NCBI RefSeq assembly: GCF_000344685.1
Contig: NW_006920411.1
Span: 3,375,023 to 3,398,809 of the forward strand
Reading direction: 5' to 3'
Source: Gloeophyllum trabeum ATCC 11539
Lineage: Eukaryota; Basidiomycota; Agaricomycetes; Gloeophyllales; Gloeophyllaceae
DNA length: 23,787 nucleotides
Shown here: piece after piece, positions 10,628 through 21,000 of the stretch
How the letters are laid out: every line of letters begins with the position of its first letter
Numbering within the stretch: position 1 is the stretch's first letter
Program-made: the position numbers and the translations under genes
The notes under the pieces: model-generated
Databases searched by the model: none
Told to the model about the DNA's origin: nothing
What the model saw: only the letters and a program-made list of their open reading frames with translations

Positions 10628-11903
10628 ATGGCGCTTCACGCAACGGTGCGCACAGGAAACCTCGTGTATGGACTCAGCACCTTCTTCTTTCATGAACAGC
10701 TAGACGCCGAGGTGTGGTCATCCGCACCTGACATATCCATCCCCCATCCATCTGTCTTTACCTCTACCCATCACGCCTTCTCCGACTCGACCAGGTACGG
10801 CTTACTACCCCGCCTATGTTTTAATTAGCGTCTCGCAGGCAGGCAGAGGTGCTGACATATCCCGACTGGGTCCCCGGTGCCCACCCCCGCCATTTTCCAT
10901 AGATAGCTGCGCCGATCATGCCATGTTAAGGTTTATACGCCCCGCCGGCCTCGTGTAAGGCTGCCCGGGTGCTGTCAATACGCTTCGCAGGTGCCAAGGG
11001 CAGAACAATTGACCCAGCCAGCGTCGGGCTATTCAGGTGAGCTCTTTGTCAGTCAGTGCCCAGTGGCGGTGACGGGATTGGTTTGCCTTGGGAAGTGTGT
11101 GTTGGTGTTATTTTCGGCCGCGATGCTATGTCGTCACTTTGGCTTCGCTGGCCCAGGGCGACAATCTTCGCCTCGGTAGGTCGGCGAGTCGCTACCCGCG
11201 TTAGTACTCTGCGCTGTTTAATGAATCCTCGTCGCCCCGTCGCGTTCTTCTCTTCCTTATCCTAGACGCCCAGCGACCTAGCGGACTTCCGAGACACCAG
11301 GAACACATCTCAGCCTCCGGCCGCTTCTTCCTTCCCCAAGGACAAAGCTCAGTCTTCTAGCCCTGTCGTGAGTCCCCTTCAATTCCAAATACTCGTCCAG
11401 TAGGCGCTGCCGCGCCCGAACAGCATGGGGGAAGACAAGAATCGGAATGACACCTAACACGTTGCGGGAAAACAAACATAGGTGGCTGGTGGCACGCCAC
11501 AATCGCTGCTCGGGTGACCAGAAACGCGTTTTCCTGCCCGCAAGGGCGGAGACCAGTCGGCGCAATTGCTGGTATGGGGGGGCTGCTGCTGCTCTGATTT
11601 CGCCAGCTGCAGGCGATAGCTGTCTTAGCCAGGTCCTAGGGTTATCTGGGCGCTGCGCAGCGCGATGGCCCTCGGAGGCAGGTATACCTCCGCGAGACCC
11701 TTGATTTGACGGACTACGCTCGATGCCTCAGTGTCTTCATTCTGTTCGTACCTCTGAAACAACTCGAAAATATGCGAGCGTTTAGGGCCGTCCCGACGTC
11801 GACCACGACATCGCCGTGGATCCGTATTTTTGTGGGCCCGGAGCACTTTCCCCTCCGAGCCCCCTCGATGCCCGTCCATTCATTGGTACTCGGTTATGCG
11901 TAG
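10628..11903 (+). CDS. Tentative many-exon gene of unknown function
   Basis: I do not recognise this protein. A phase-consistent chain of small exons can be drawn: 10628-10794, 10839-10876, 10991-11036, 11157-11175, 11266-11367 and 11482-11513. Donors GTGAGC (11037), GTAGGT (11176) and GTGAGT (11368) are good; GTACGG (10795) is fair and GTGCCC (10877) weak. The product contains SIPHPSVFTSTHHAFSDSTR, then QAEVLTYPDWVPGAKGRT, IDPASVGLFRATIFAS, TPSDLADFRDTRNTSQPPAA and VAGGTPQSLLG. Codon choice (TTC, GAC, GCC, TCC) resembles that of the neighbouring genes from about 10733 on but less so before, so the true start may lie elsewhere. After 11513 the splicing is unresolved. Two ends are possible: a frame stopping at 11903 or one stopping at 11785. 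A palindrome cluster (11650-11692) falls in this unresolved part and may have disrupted the gene. It would end about 50 bases from the convergent transporter gene. Confidence 0.3.
11650..11692. repeat. Pair of inverted repeats
   Basis: GCGCTGCGCAGCGC at 11650-11663 is a perfect 14-base palindrome. It is followed by CGGAGG (11673-11678) and CCTCCG (11687-11692), which pair across an 8-base spacer. That second repeat contains the perfect palindrome AGGTATACCT at 11680-11689. The cluster lies within the unresolved end of the tentative gene. Confidence 0.7.
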
Positions 11904-11951
11904 GGAAAGCCACTTCGCAAGATGGGATACCTTCTCCTCCCAAACTTCTCT

Positions 11952-14258
11952 CTATGACTGGTATCTAAAGCTAGGATGCAGATATCCCAGCTCTTCCAGC
12001 TCCTGCTGCGTCAATCCCTCCAGCCTGTAGTCTCTCGCGCCGCTGGCCCTCTTTTGGTTCTCGTACTTGATATACAGTACGCCGATCAGCGCAAGCACGC
12101 AGACGGCGCTGCTCGTGGCGAGGTTCAGGCTGTTCCCTTCGTGGTAGTCGGGTGCGTCGCTCGGGAGATAGGTCCATACGCTGTCCCCGTTCGTCAATAT
12201 CACCACCGCTGGAGTTGGGAGATGGTGGACGGCACGTACGCTATGATGGATCCTAGCGCACCGATCCCTGCGACGGCCCCGCCAGTTGATATTAGCCGAT
12301 AAATCCGCACCGTCGCGCCATCTTAATGTTGCTCACCGGGAATTATCGCCGTCGTCACCGCTCGGACAGTATCCGGTGCTGCATTGTCCACTCCCCACGC
12401 TACAAACATCGGGATAGTCGGAGACCCCCCTGCGATCGAGAGGAAGCATGCCGCGTATCTGAACCAGGCCTCAGCTCACTTTCCTTCACAGTCGGAAAAG
12501 ACCTGCCCATACCTCGCGCGCGAGTCTTTCGTCCCGATGAAGATGGCGTAGCCAGTGACCATGAGAAGGACGGAGATGCAGATCGGGAAGCCGCGTTGTT
12601 TGATGCGATAGCTAAAGTATGTGTTTATGACCACCCACGCTGCGCCCACGACGTAGGGGGGAACTGTTCGGAGCTGCGATTCCACAGTCGCTGTCGTCGT
12701 GGTAAGCTCTTTTCTTCCCTTCGGCAGAGTTGTTGAAATAACTTACTAAAGTGTCCCACTAGACAAGCGCGAGAATTGTTGCAGGTATCGTGGCGTGTGG
12801 CTAATGAATAGAATCTACGTACGCGTTGCTACCACTGTTGGCATGTATAGACTTAATCCTTGGAAGGAGATGTTGAGCATCAGGAAACATATCGCGCAGA
12901 GGGTGGTCTTGTTACGTCAAGAGTCAGCCTTCAATGGGCTTCGCTAGTAACTGACTACCCACGTTAAAATTGAAGGCGCGAAGGACTAAACGCCAGGTCG
13001 TGCGTTCCTTTCGTCCGGTCGTTGACACAACTTGGTCTGCCGCGATTCTAGCCATGGCCAGCGACCTCTCCTCCGGGCTCAGTAATCTTGAACGTTGCGG
13101 GTCATCCGGGATTATCATAAAGCATAAGAGCCCGAAGCCAGAGGTGATTATTCCTAAAGTTTGTTTTTGTCACGTCCTTACACTTTTCACATAGCAAAGA
13201 CTGACCTTCAACGAGAAAGATCTTCCGCCAGGACGTTACCGTTCCGATATCATTCATGGACAGCAGTCCGGATGCCAGCAGTCCGCCGACTACAAGTGTC
13301 CCATCTGTCAGTTGTCGATTCATTCCTCACTGTCGAAAACGTACACGCTCCCGCGAAGGTTGGTGCAAGACCTAGCACGACACCCACCCGCAACACTAGT
13401 TCCTCGCGGCGGTAATACTGGAACCGAATACTCTCTGGTTAGGGTTGCCCAAAACTCGATAGCAACGCCACTTACCCGTGACATAACGTAAGTTAGCCCC
13501 GGCTGGCAGATCGTTCAGTGGTACACTGCTCCTCAAAGCCGTGGAATCATCGCACCAAAGTCCCCCCTTCTGCGGCCCCCAGAAATATCCGCGTGACAAG
13601 CAGACCCGCGAAGTCGCGGGTGAATGCAGACGCAATCGTTATGACACCGAATGCCGTGACGATGAATGCCAGCCATATCGATCCGAAGTGCTTCAAAGCG
13701 AGATTGGAAGGGACCTCAGATAGGATATACTTCCGATGGCCTCTGTGAGATGGACTTCGCTCAAACGTGTCCGACTTACGCAGATATAGAAGACCGTTAG
13801 TGCGACATTGTACTCGTACCCAGCCAGACGCAGATCCTTTTCTATGCCTGTCGTTGACGAGTGAGGGATAAGGAAGGCGGGAGCACGGCTGACTATACGC
13901 ACCTGCAATCTTGGCATTTCCTTGACGCGATTACAATTGTATATGAGCTATATTTACGAGAAGTTAACTGACATCCCGATTCTGACCTATGGCAGTCCTA
14001 GGAATGATCATTACTGTTTAGGACAATCGGAGAAGAAGCCACCACTTTACCTATCAATGAAGTTCAGTATGACTGTGGTACTAATATCAGTAGCGAGCGG
14101 CGCCAAGGTGTCCGGCACTCACAAGTCACTGTGAACAACGGTAATAAGACCCAGTCAAGTTTCCTCAGTAATCGTCTCTCAAGCCCCTGGTCGGGGCTGT
14201 CTACTTCCACATCGGCGGAGACCTCTTGCTTGAAGACTTCCTCACACAAAACTGACAT
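11952..14258 (-). CDS. Major facilitator transporter, allantoate/anion:cation symporter (Dal5-like) family, copy 1
   Basis: Exons: 14258-14123, 14072-14051, 13997-13987, 13920-13903, 13847-13780, 13729-13556, 13502-13476, 13417-13345, 13289-13206, 13153-12963, 12907-12823, 12758-12747, 12690-12513, 12458-12337, 12267-12240, 12180-11952. All phases agree; 485 residues, normal for the family. A plasma-membrane proton-coupled importer of a small organic anion is expected; the substrate cannot be read from sequence. Signatures: RKLDWVLLPLFTV opening helix 1, LNFIDRTAIGNAKIAG with the family D-R pair, EVPSNLALKHFGSIWLA, TRIFLGAAEGGTLPGLTYVM, SWRKIFLVEG, the central loop FMIIPDDPQRSRLLSPEER, QLRTVPPYVVGAAWV, and the C-terminal VWTYLPSDAPDYHEGNSLNL. 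The only in-frame ATG is at 14258. Exon lengths match copy 2 except for the first exon and an extra 69-base intron (12336-12268) splitting the 150-base exon. No frameshift or stop is seen. Confidence 0.92.
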
Positions 14259-15122
14259 CGAAGGGAATGTTACTCCAAGCCGCAAAGAGATATCTTACAC
14301 GGTCCTCTTATAGACCGCACAGCTCCGCTTCCACGAGATATGGCCGTCGGAAAAGTCGACTGGAAACTAACTATTCCAACTTCTTTGGTGGCCTTAGTGT
14401 CGAGTCTGCGCTAATAGATAGATGATGTGTAGAGCATATCCTGAGCCTATTACGTGCCCATTACCAATACATAGCAAGCCAACGAACGCCTTAGGACTCG
14501 CTGCAAACTTAGGTGGCCGTGAGCAAGAGCGCCCATGCGATCGCGTATGCTCCGCACTATCGCCGCACGGTGAGAAATAAAGGGGACTTGTAGATATACA
14601 GCGATGCATCGTAATACAAGTCGTTTGAAAGAGAGAGGGCGCATCAAGAGAGAATCTCTACGTAAAATGAGGGATTGACTACTTAAAAGCCACGTGCCAG
14701 GCCAACCTCGAGCGCTCATTGGCTGGTTGCTCTGGCTGGCGTTGCGGGGGTTTTCTCAGGCTCGGTGTTCGCTCAATGACCACTGACGACCAGTAATACG
14801 AAACGGACAGTCACGGCGGCCCGAAGTCTACTCCGTTCTTTCTCGACATTTGAGCCATTCATCGGAGGTGCTTGACAACTAACATATTGGCCATATCGAG
14901 GTTGTCTTGTGATCACTGATTAAGTTGGGAAAGTCAGGCGGTGAGACTTCTACTGTTAGTCGACGGCAACTCGACACTGCGATGAATCCATAACTCCGAC
15001 TCTCTTACCCCGAGAGAATCTCTCTCTCGGCCGCAAGCGGCCTCTATGTGTGAGCAAGGTAGATACATATACCCGCAGGCGCAATACTCAGGCGACCCCT
15101 CGCTTCGCTTCCGCCCCACTCG
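14259..15122. promoter_or_regulatory. Shared upstream region of the head-to-head transporter pair
   Basis: 864 bases between the two transporter start codons. Visible elements are an E-box CACGTG at 14691-14696, an ATTGG (CCAAT on the minus strand) at 14718-14722, and a double hairpin at 15010-15042 containing CGG/CCG triplets of the kind bound by Zn2Cys6 regulators. GATA cores are present on both strands but at about the number expected by chance. Short open frames on the minus strand (14394-14719) have no family resemblance. Confidence 0.5.
15010..15042. repeat. Two overlapping perfect inverted repeats
   Basis: CCGAGAGA (15010-15017) pairs with TCTCTCGG (15023-15030) across a 5-base loop. 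The end of that arm begins a second repeat, GGCCGC-AA-GCGGCC, at 15029-15042. They lie 81-113 bases before the start codon of transporter copy 2, so they are probably in its promoter or 5' untranslated region. The core CGCAAGCG recurs in the hairpin cluster at 22726-22776. Confidence 0.75.
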
Positions 15123-17338
15123 ATGTCAAACAGCTTCGACGACATTGATGAAAAGGCGCAACCTTCGGTGGAGGTCTATGCTACGTCTCTGTGCATTAAC
15201 CCAGGCGAAGAGAGAAGACTTGTCTGTAAACTGGATTGGTTACTTCTCCCCCTATTCACTGTCATCTGTGAGGAGCTTGCCCACGTCTGCGCTCGAGCTT
15301 GCTGAGACAGCGACAGATGGATTGAACTTTATCGACAGGTGCTGCTCTCTGCGTCTCGATTGCTCTAAGGATGATGTTTGCTAACATGCGGCGATTATTC
15401 ACCATTCCAGGACCGCAATCGGTACGTCTGTCTCTACCGAAGCAGGATTCGTTTACGACGGTATGAGTAGGGAACGCGAAGATTGCAGGTCAAACCGAAG
15501 CCTAGAGATATTGGTAGCTGGTTGCTTACTCCACGCGTAGGGCTCGAAAAGGATCTGGGCCTGGTAGGGTATGACTACCATATTGGGCTTACCGTATTCT
15601 ACGTGTTTGTCAGTCAACTCTGCTGCGTATTCGGTCGGCGTCTCACCACTAGATTCCAGTATATTATTTCAGAGATACCGTCGAATCTCATTCTCAAACG
15701 CATCGGCTCGATATGGCTAGCGATTCTAATCACGTCATTCGGGGCAGTATCGATAGGGTCTGCGTTTATGGAGAGTTTCGGAGGTTTGATGGCAACACGG
15801 GTCATATTGGGGATAGCGGAAGGCGGTACTCTGGTACGGCGCAAAAACTTGTCTGAGGCGAATGTTACTCAAGGCCACGTCAAGTCAGGACTGACGTACG
15901 TCATCTCGAGGGTACGTAGCAATTTCTACTCTCCGCATCAATGCCCTGCACTGAGACGAGATGGCAGTATTATCGTCGCAATGAGCTCGTCCTGCGGATA
16001 GGTATCTTCTTCGGACTTTCACCTACAATCGCGGGAGCGTGTGAGTTGCCTCGGTTCGTTTCGTCGCCTCCCTGACGTATGTACTTCGTCAGTCGGAGGA
16101 CTGCTGGCATCCGGACTTCTCTCTATACCTGACATCGGGGTCGTAACTTCATGGAGGAAGATATTCCTTGTCGAGGGTAGACCTTCAATCCTTGTTAATT
16201 CTTCCCCAGGAGTGACGACAATGGGCAGGTATAATCACCGCGGGGTTTGGGCTCTTATGTTTCCTCATCATCCCCGACGACCCACAGCATTCGAGGATGC
16301 TCAGCGCTGAAGAGAGGGCCATTGCCCTCGCCCGGATTGAAGCAGATCAACCAGGGGCTAAGGGAGGGGGGAGGGAGAAGACGACAGTACAGCTGGTTCT
16401 GCGTGCATTCAATGTCAACGTACGTCTTGCAGTCTGGTAATCAATCGGCGGGGATATAGTAATGGATCGCAGACGATCATCTGCTCGCTATGCTACTTGA
16501 TGATCAATATCTCCTTCCAGGGACTTAGCTTGTTCATGCCCACTGTAGTTGCGACGCGTGAGTCCTCATAGACGATGAGCATAGAGCTCAGCTGACGAGA
16601 GAACTGTGAAGTCGGACATTTTAGTGAGTACCACGCCTTTCCGAGTGAACAAGACAAACCTCACCATTGGATCTCAGCCACTGTGGAGTCTCAACTGCGT
16701 ACCGTTCCGCCGTATCTGGTCGGAGCAGCATGGGTCTTGATGAACTCGTACCACAGCTACCGGATGAAGCAACGAGCGACTCCGCTCGTTCTCTCCGTGC
16801 TTCTGATCGTGATGGGATACGCGATTTTTATAGGAACGCAGAACAGTCACGCTAGGTAGGCATTGTGTGCTGATAAGTTGATATTCTTTGTGTTTATCAT
16901 ACCAGGTATGGGGCGTGCTTCCTTGCGATAGCTGGGGGCTCGCCTAGTGTGCCCATGCTCATGTCCTGGGCCACGGACAACGCAGCCCCTGACACTGTGC
17001 GAGCGGTTACAACTGCTCTCGTTCCTGGCATAGGAGCATTAGGATCAGTGATAGCGTACGTACCTTCATGAATTTACGTGACGCCAATGGTTGATGAACT
17101 TCGTCGTAGCGTCTGGACTTATCTCCCCACTGACGCACCGGAATACCGCAAGGGTAACTCGTTGAATCTCGCGACGAGCTGCACTACCTGTATACTCATT
17201 GTGGTGTTGGCGCTGTACGTCCGGTACGAGAATGGCAAGCGGGAACGAGGAGAGCGGGATTATCGTTTGGACGGAAAGACGGCGGAGGAGATAGAGCAAT
17301 TAGGGTACCGGCATCCTGCCTTCAGATATCATATCTGA
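15123..17338 (+). CDS. Major facilitator transporter, allantoate/anion:cation symporter (Dal5-like) family, copy 2
   Basis: Exons: 15123-15267, 15317-15338, 15411-15421, 15471-15488, 15541-15608, 15660-15833, 15885-15911, 15968-16040, 16093-16176, 16229-16419, 16473-16557, 16612-16623, 16678-16855, 16906-17055, 17110-17338; 488 residues, all phases consistent. Same role as copy 1: a probable proton-coupled membrane importer of unknown substrate. Signatures: CKLDWLLLPLFTVIYGLNFI, DRTAIGNAKIAGLEKDLGL, SEIPSNLILKRIGSIWLA, SWRKIFLVEG, LIIPDDPQHSRMLSAEER, QLRTVPPYLVGAAWV and VWTYLPTDAPEYRKGNSLNL. In the 58-residue sixth exon I count 36 identities with copy 1, so the copies are old. After GGTL the family proline is replaced by serine (TCA at 15885). 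The 15834 donor (GTACGG) and the CAAG acceptor at 15884 are weaker than average, so that junction deserves care. No disabling change was found. Confidence 0.92.
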
Positions 17339-18090
17339 GCTTTCTGTATAAACGAGAGGTAGTACGAGCAGGAAGGCAGCCTGCTGAGTCATCAGCCTCG
17401 AGAATGAGCACCGTAGCGCATAAGAACGAGCGTAGCCGCAGCCCTCTCAATCTAGCTCGCTATGATATTGATTCTCTCGAGTTCGACGCCTACTTCAGGA
17501 GGTTGCATTGTGAAAGCAAAGGTCAATTGCAGTGGTTCGGGTGTACGACGCTCACCAGTCTTACGCGAGACTATTGATATTGGAGTGGAATTACTCGTTG
17601 AGTCACCTTCCAAAACAGATGCGTCGCGAATAATGATTTGACTGGCAAAAACTGACGTCAGCAGCATTATTCAAAACGCCCCAGAACAAGCTTAAGTCTG
17701 AACATAGGCTTCGCAGACAAAGTGATGAAGGGATATCTCCGCAATCCAGGCTTAGCGTCCACTATACGACGTCCCCCTCATGGCTGGATGTATGGATCAA
17801 AGCAGGGGAGGCAGAGGAACACGCGAACATACTGAGAAGGCACGTGCGCTGCCCAAATATGGCGAGCGTCGATCAGCTGGGGGACGGTGAGTCAAGGGAG
17901 GGAGCACTGCTCCTGTTCTGTACCAACAAGGGCAGCACCGACGACCGCGCTACAGCCTGCTCTGCTACACCTATACCTTGTTTCTGTCTCTCTACGGGCC
18001 TTGCATTAGCTTACACGGCCCCCCTGTTGTCACTCCGCATCTTAGTTCTTATATCTATTCACCCAACTTTGCGCTTGATATCTTTGTTTA
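17339..18090. other. Intergenic region between transporter copy 2 and the BCAS3-like gene
   Basis: 752 bases. A minus-strand frame of 71 codons at 17452-17667 has an even, protein-like composition (for example PLQLTFAFTMQPPEVGVELE). It lacks visible partner exons and matches no family I know; it could be a gene remnant or chance. The last 200 bases before 18091 are pyrimidine rich, as is common just upstream of fungal starts, and probably hold the promoter of the BCAS3-like gene. Confidence 0.45.
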
Positions 18091-21000
18091 ATGCCCTCAC
18101 GAAATAACCGCAATGCAGCAAGAAGAAATAATAACGCACGTATTTATGCCTCGCCGGCTCAATCCGAGTCAGTCGAGGTCGACTCGACGTTCTTATTGCC
18201 GCCCGAGAACGTGCAGCAGCCGGTCGACGATCCGCCAGGCCATGGCGAGCAGATTTACGACTTTGGAGACGATGTAGAGCGCGACGGAGTGGGCGGGCTC
18301 ATCCAGTTTGACGCGGAGGAGGATACTCAGCCGGTCTCGCATGCTAAAGAGGAGTCATCCGCGCCTTCCCCGCTCTCCCTCGAGCCGACATCACCGTTAC
18401 CTGGGGCGCGTCAAGCACCTTCGCGTGTAGCGCCCGAGTCGGGAGGACGGTCTGATGTAGGACATACCAGAGCCCCAGTTATGGCGCGGTGAGTCGTCTT
18501 ATTCTATATATCTGAAGTCTGCCGCAGTTAGAGTTCCCGGTCGCGCGGTGAAATGGTGTGGTCATCGGCGCCATGGCGGTGACCGTTCTATCCTGTATGA
18601 AGACTTGATCCTTCTGGCCAAGCTGTGTTGGATCCTGCCTTCATTTCACCTTTAGGACGCAGCAGTGGCACGACAGGAGATGGAGCTGCCAGCCCGTCCG
18701 CACGTGCCGCTGCTGCCCGTCTTAAGGTCCGCGACCGCGATAGTACCCTCTCTCCTCCATTCTTTGTGCTTCTTATGTCCTACATGCTCCATCGCCTGTC
18801 CACTCCTTAGAACGCCCGCTCATCTCCGTTCGATAGCGAACCGACTATGCTTGAAGCGTTTTCGCGTACTATGCGCAACTACGTCCCGTCGTCTATCCCG
18901 GTGCCCTCTGCCGCCCCGTCCCCGCCTCGTGTTTCCCGACCGGTCTCGTTTGGTAGCTTCATGTCGTCCTCGCCGGCTTTCAGTCCGACTTCCGCTCCGA
19001 GCGAGAAACGGAGGGGGAGCGCCACAGGCCCGCGTGATCCGCATCTGGTTTCGACGGCAGGTCGTGGGCAGTCGGACTCCCCTAGATATGATCCTGTGAT
19101 CTTGGACTCGGGCGATGAGGATCAGGAACTCGGAAGAACGGTCACATATCCCGGTCTCAAAGACGAAGAGGATATTGTATGGGCGGGCTGGGATACCCTG
19201 CAAGTGGATCCCTTCGAGAAGTCCCGGTAAGGCTGATCATTTACCGATGCCCGTCCCACTGAATGCCGACATCGGCGTTTCTGGTCACAGTCGCGTCCTC
19301 CTGCTGGGTTATCGGACGGGTTTACAGATTTGGGACTGCACGAGTCTCGCGTCCGTTACGGAGATTCTGAATATTCGCGACCCAGCTGTAGGCCGAGTTG
19401 TACACGCCGGCGTCCTGCCTACGCCCCCGAAGACGGACGACGACGCCTTCGCTACTGCAAGGCCTCTCGTCGGTATAATGTGAGTCTCTGTTCACCTGCT
19501 ACCCGGCTTTTTATCAATTGCATGTAATAGTCATCTCAACGGCGACGACTCGGATTATCTCGTTTATTCGTTACGCACTCATTCCGTGTTCAAGCAACTG
19601 TCTTTACCGGGCGCTATATCTTTTTCAGCCACCAGCAAGCTTGTCGTAGTGGTAAGTGTGATTTGCGGAAGTCGGCGCGTTCGATATGTTGAACCTTCTT
19701 CAGGCCACGACCGCGCCGCCGGCGCTCCACGTCCTCACATCTTCACTTGCAACATTATTGACGATTCCTTCATCCTCGCTTACACCTCTCGTACCTCATT
19801 CATATTCTCCACCTCCTCCGGATGCAAGGACTGTATTACCACAAGACATAGAAATCAGCGACAATCAATACCTCTCACTTAGTTCACGACCCCGTCCCAT
19901 ATTCGCTCTTTCAGGCCGCCTGCTCGCTTTCGCGTCTACTCCTCCTTCGCCCGAAGCCTTGCCTTCAGTGTCTTCTCCAGAGCCGCAATCGGTGCCATCC
20001 TCCGACCGCGCGTCGCTTCCGTTCGGAATCTCGCAGTCCGACTTTGGTAACGCCGCTGTGAAAGTAGGCGGTAGTGTCCTCAGCGGTATGAAATCCCTGG
20101 GCGGATTGGCATACGCCGCTGCTCGCTCTCGCCTTGCAGGACCCCAGGACCGTTTGGACGAGGAGAACAGCCTTGAGGCCGACGCTCCGACTGCAGTAGC
20201 CGGACTTACCAACATCTTTTTCTCGAAGAGCGCGCCAGCAGCTACGGGCGGCCATCATCGCAGCTCTTCCGTCTCGTCGGTCGCCACCGCTGCTCTAGAG
20301 CGGGCGAGCGGCGTTCGTAATGTTTTATCCGGGTCTGTGTTTAATGTGAAATCTACGTCGGACACATCGTTGTCGTCCAAGGGACAGTACGTCACTGTTC
20401 TGGACGTTGCACCTCTCCTGGTTTCGCGGCCCTCTCAGCTGGTGTCCCGGTTCCTCGCGTTGAAGGAGCAACCAGTATATACTATAGGCTTCTCGTCGGA
20501 CGGCACTTCCCTCGTCGTCACGCCGAAGGATGGTCAGGTCGCGAAAGTATTCGCGCTCAAACCTGGACTCAGATCGTTACGCCATTCATATCGGGCGCAA
20601 TTGGGCGAAGACAATATGGTTGCCACTGGAGGTCCACCTGCCTCCGATGTACGGCCTGTAGCGGCCGGCGCACCTTGGCACGTATACGACTTGCGTCGAG
20701 GTCGTACGTCTGCCGTGATCGAGAGCGTCGACTGCGCTCGCGATGGACGATGGATCGCTCTTGGCTCACGGAAGCGTACGCTGCACGTTTTTGCGGTGAA
20801 TCCATACGGCGGGAAGCCGGATTTACGCAGTCACATGGAAGGTAAAGTACGAGATCATCCCGAGTTGGTGCGTACAGTAGTAAACAACGTTGCTGGATAT
20901 AACTGACACATAATTGAACACTTGCAACAGCAGCCCTTGTCCACGGCCGTTACTCCCATTACTCGTTTTCGGTTCAGGGCACGACGATCCCGACTCCCAG

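Noticed and set aside
11952..14258. Reading the fragmented transporter frames as a pseudogene
   Set aside because: Splicing at good GT-AG sites restores one continuous frame, and the exon sizes match the paralogue exactly.
14259..15122. Enrichment of GATA sites between the transporters
   Set aside because: A rough count on both strands is about what chance predicts for 864 bases.
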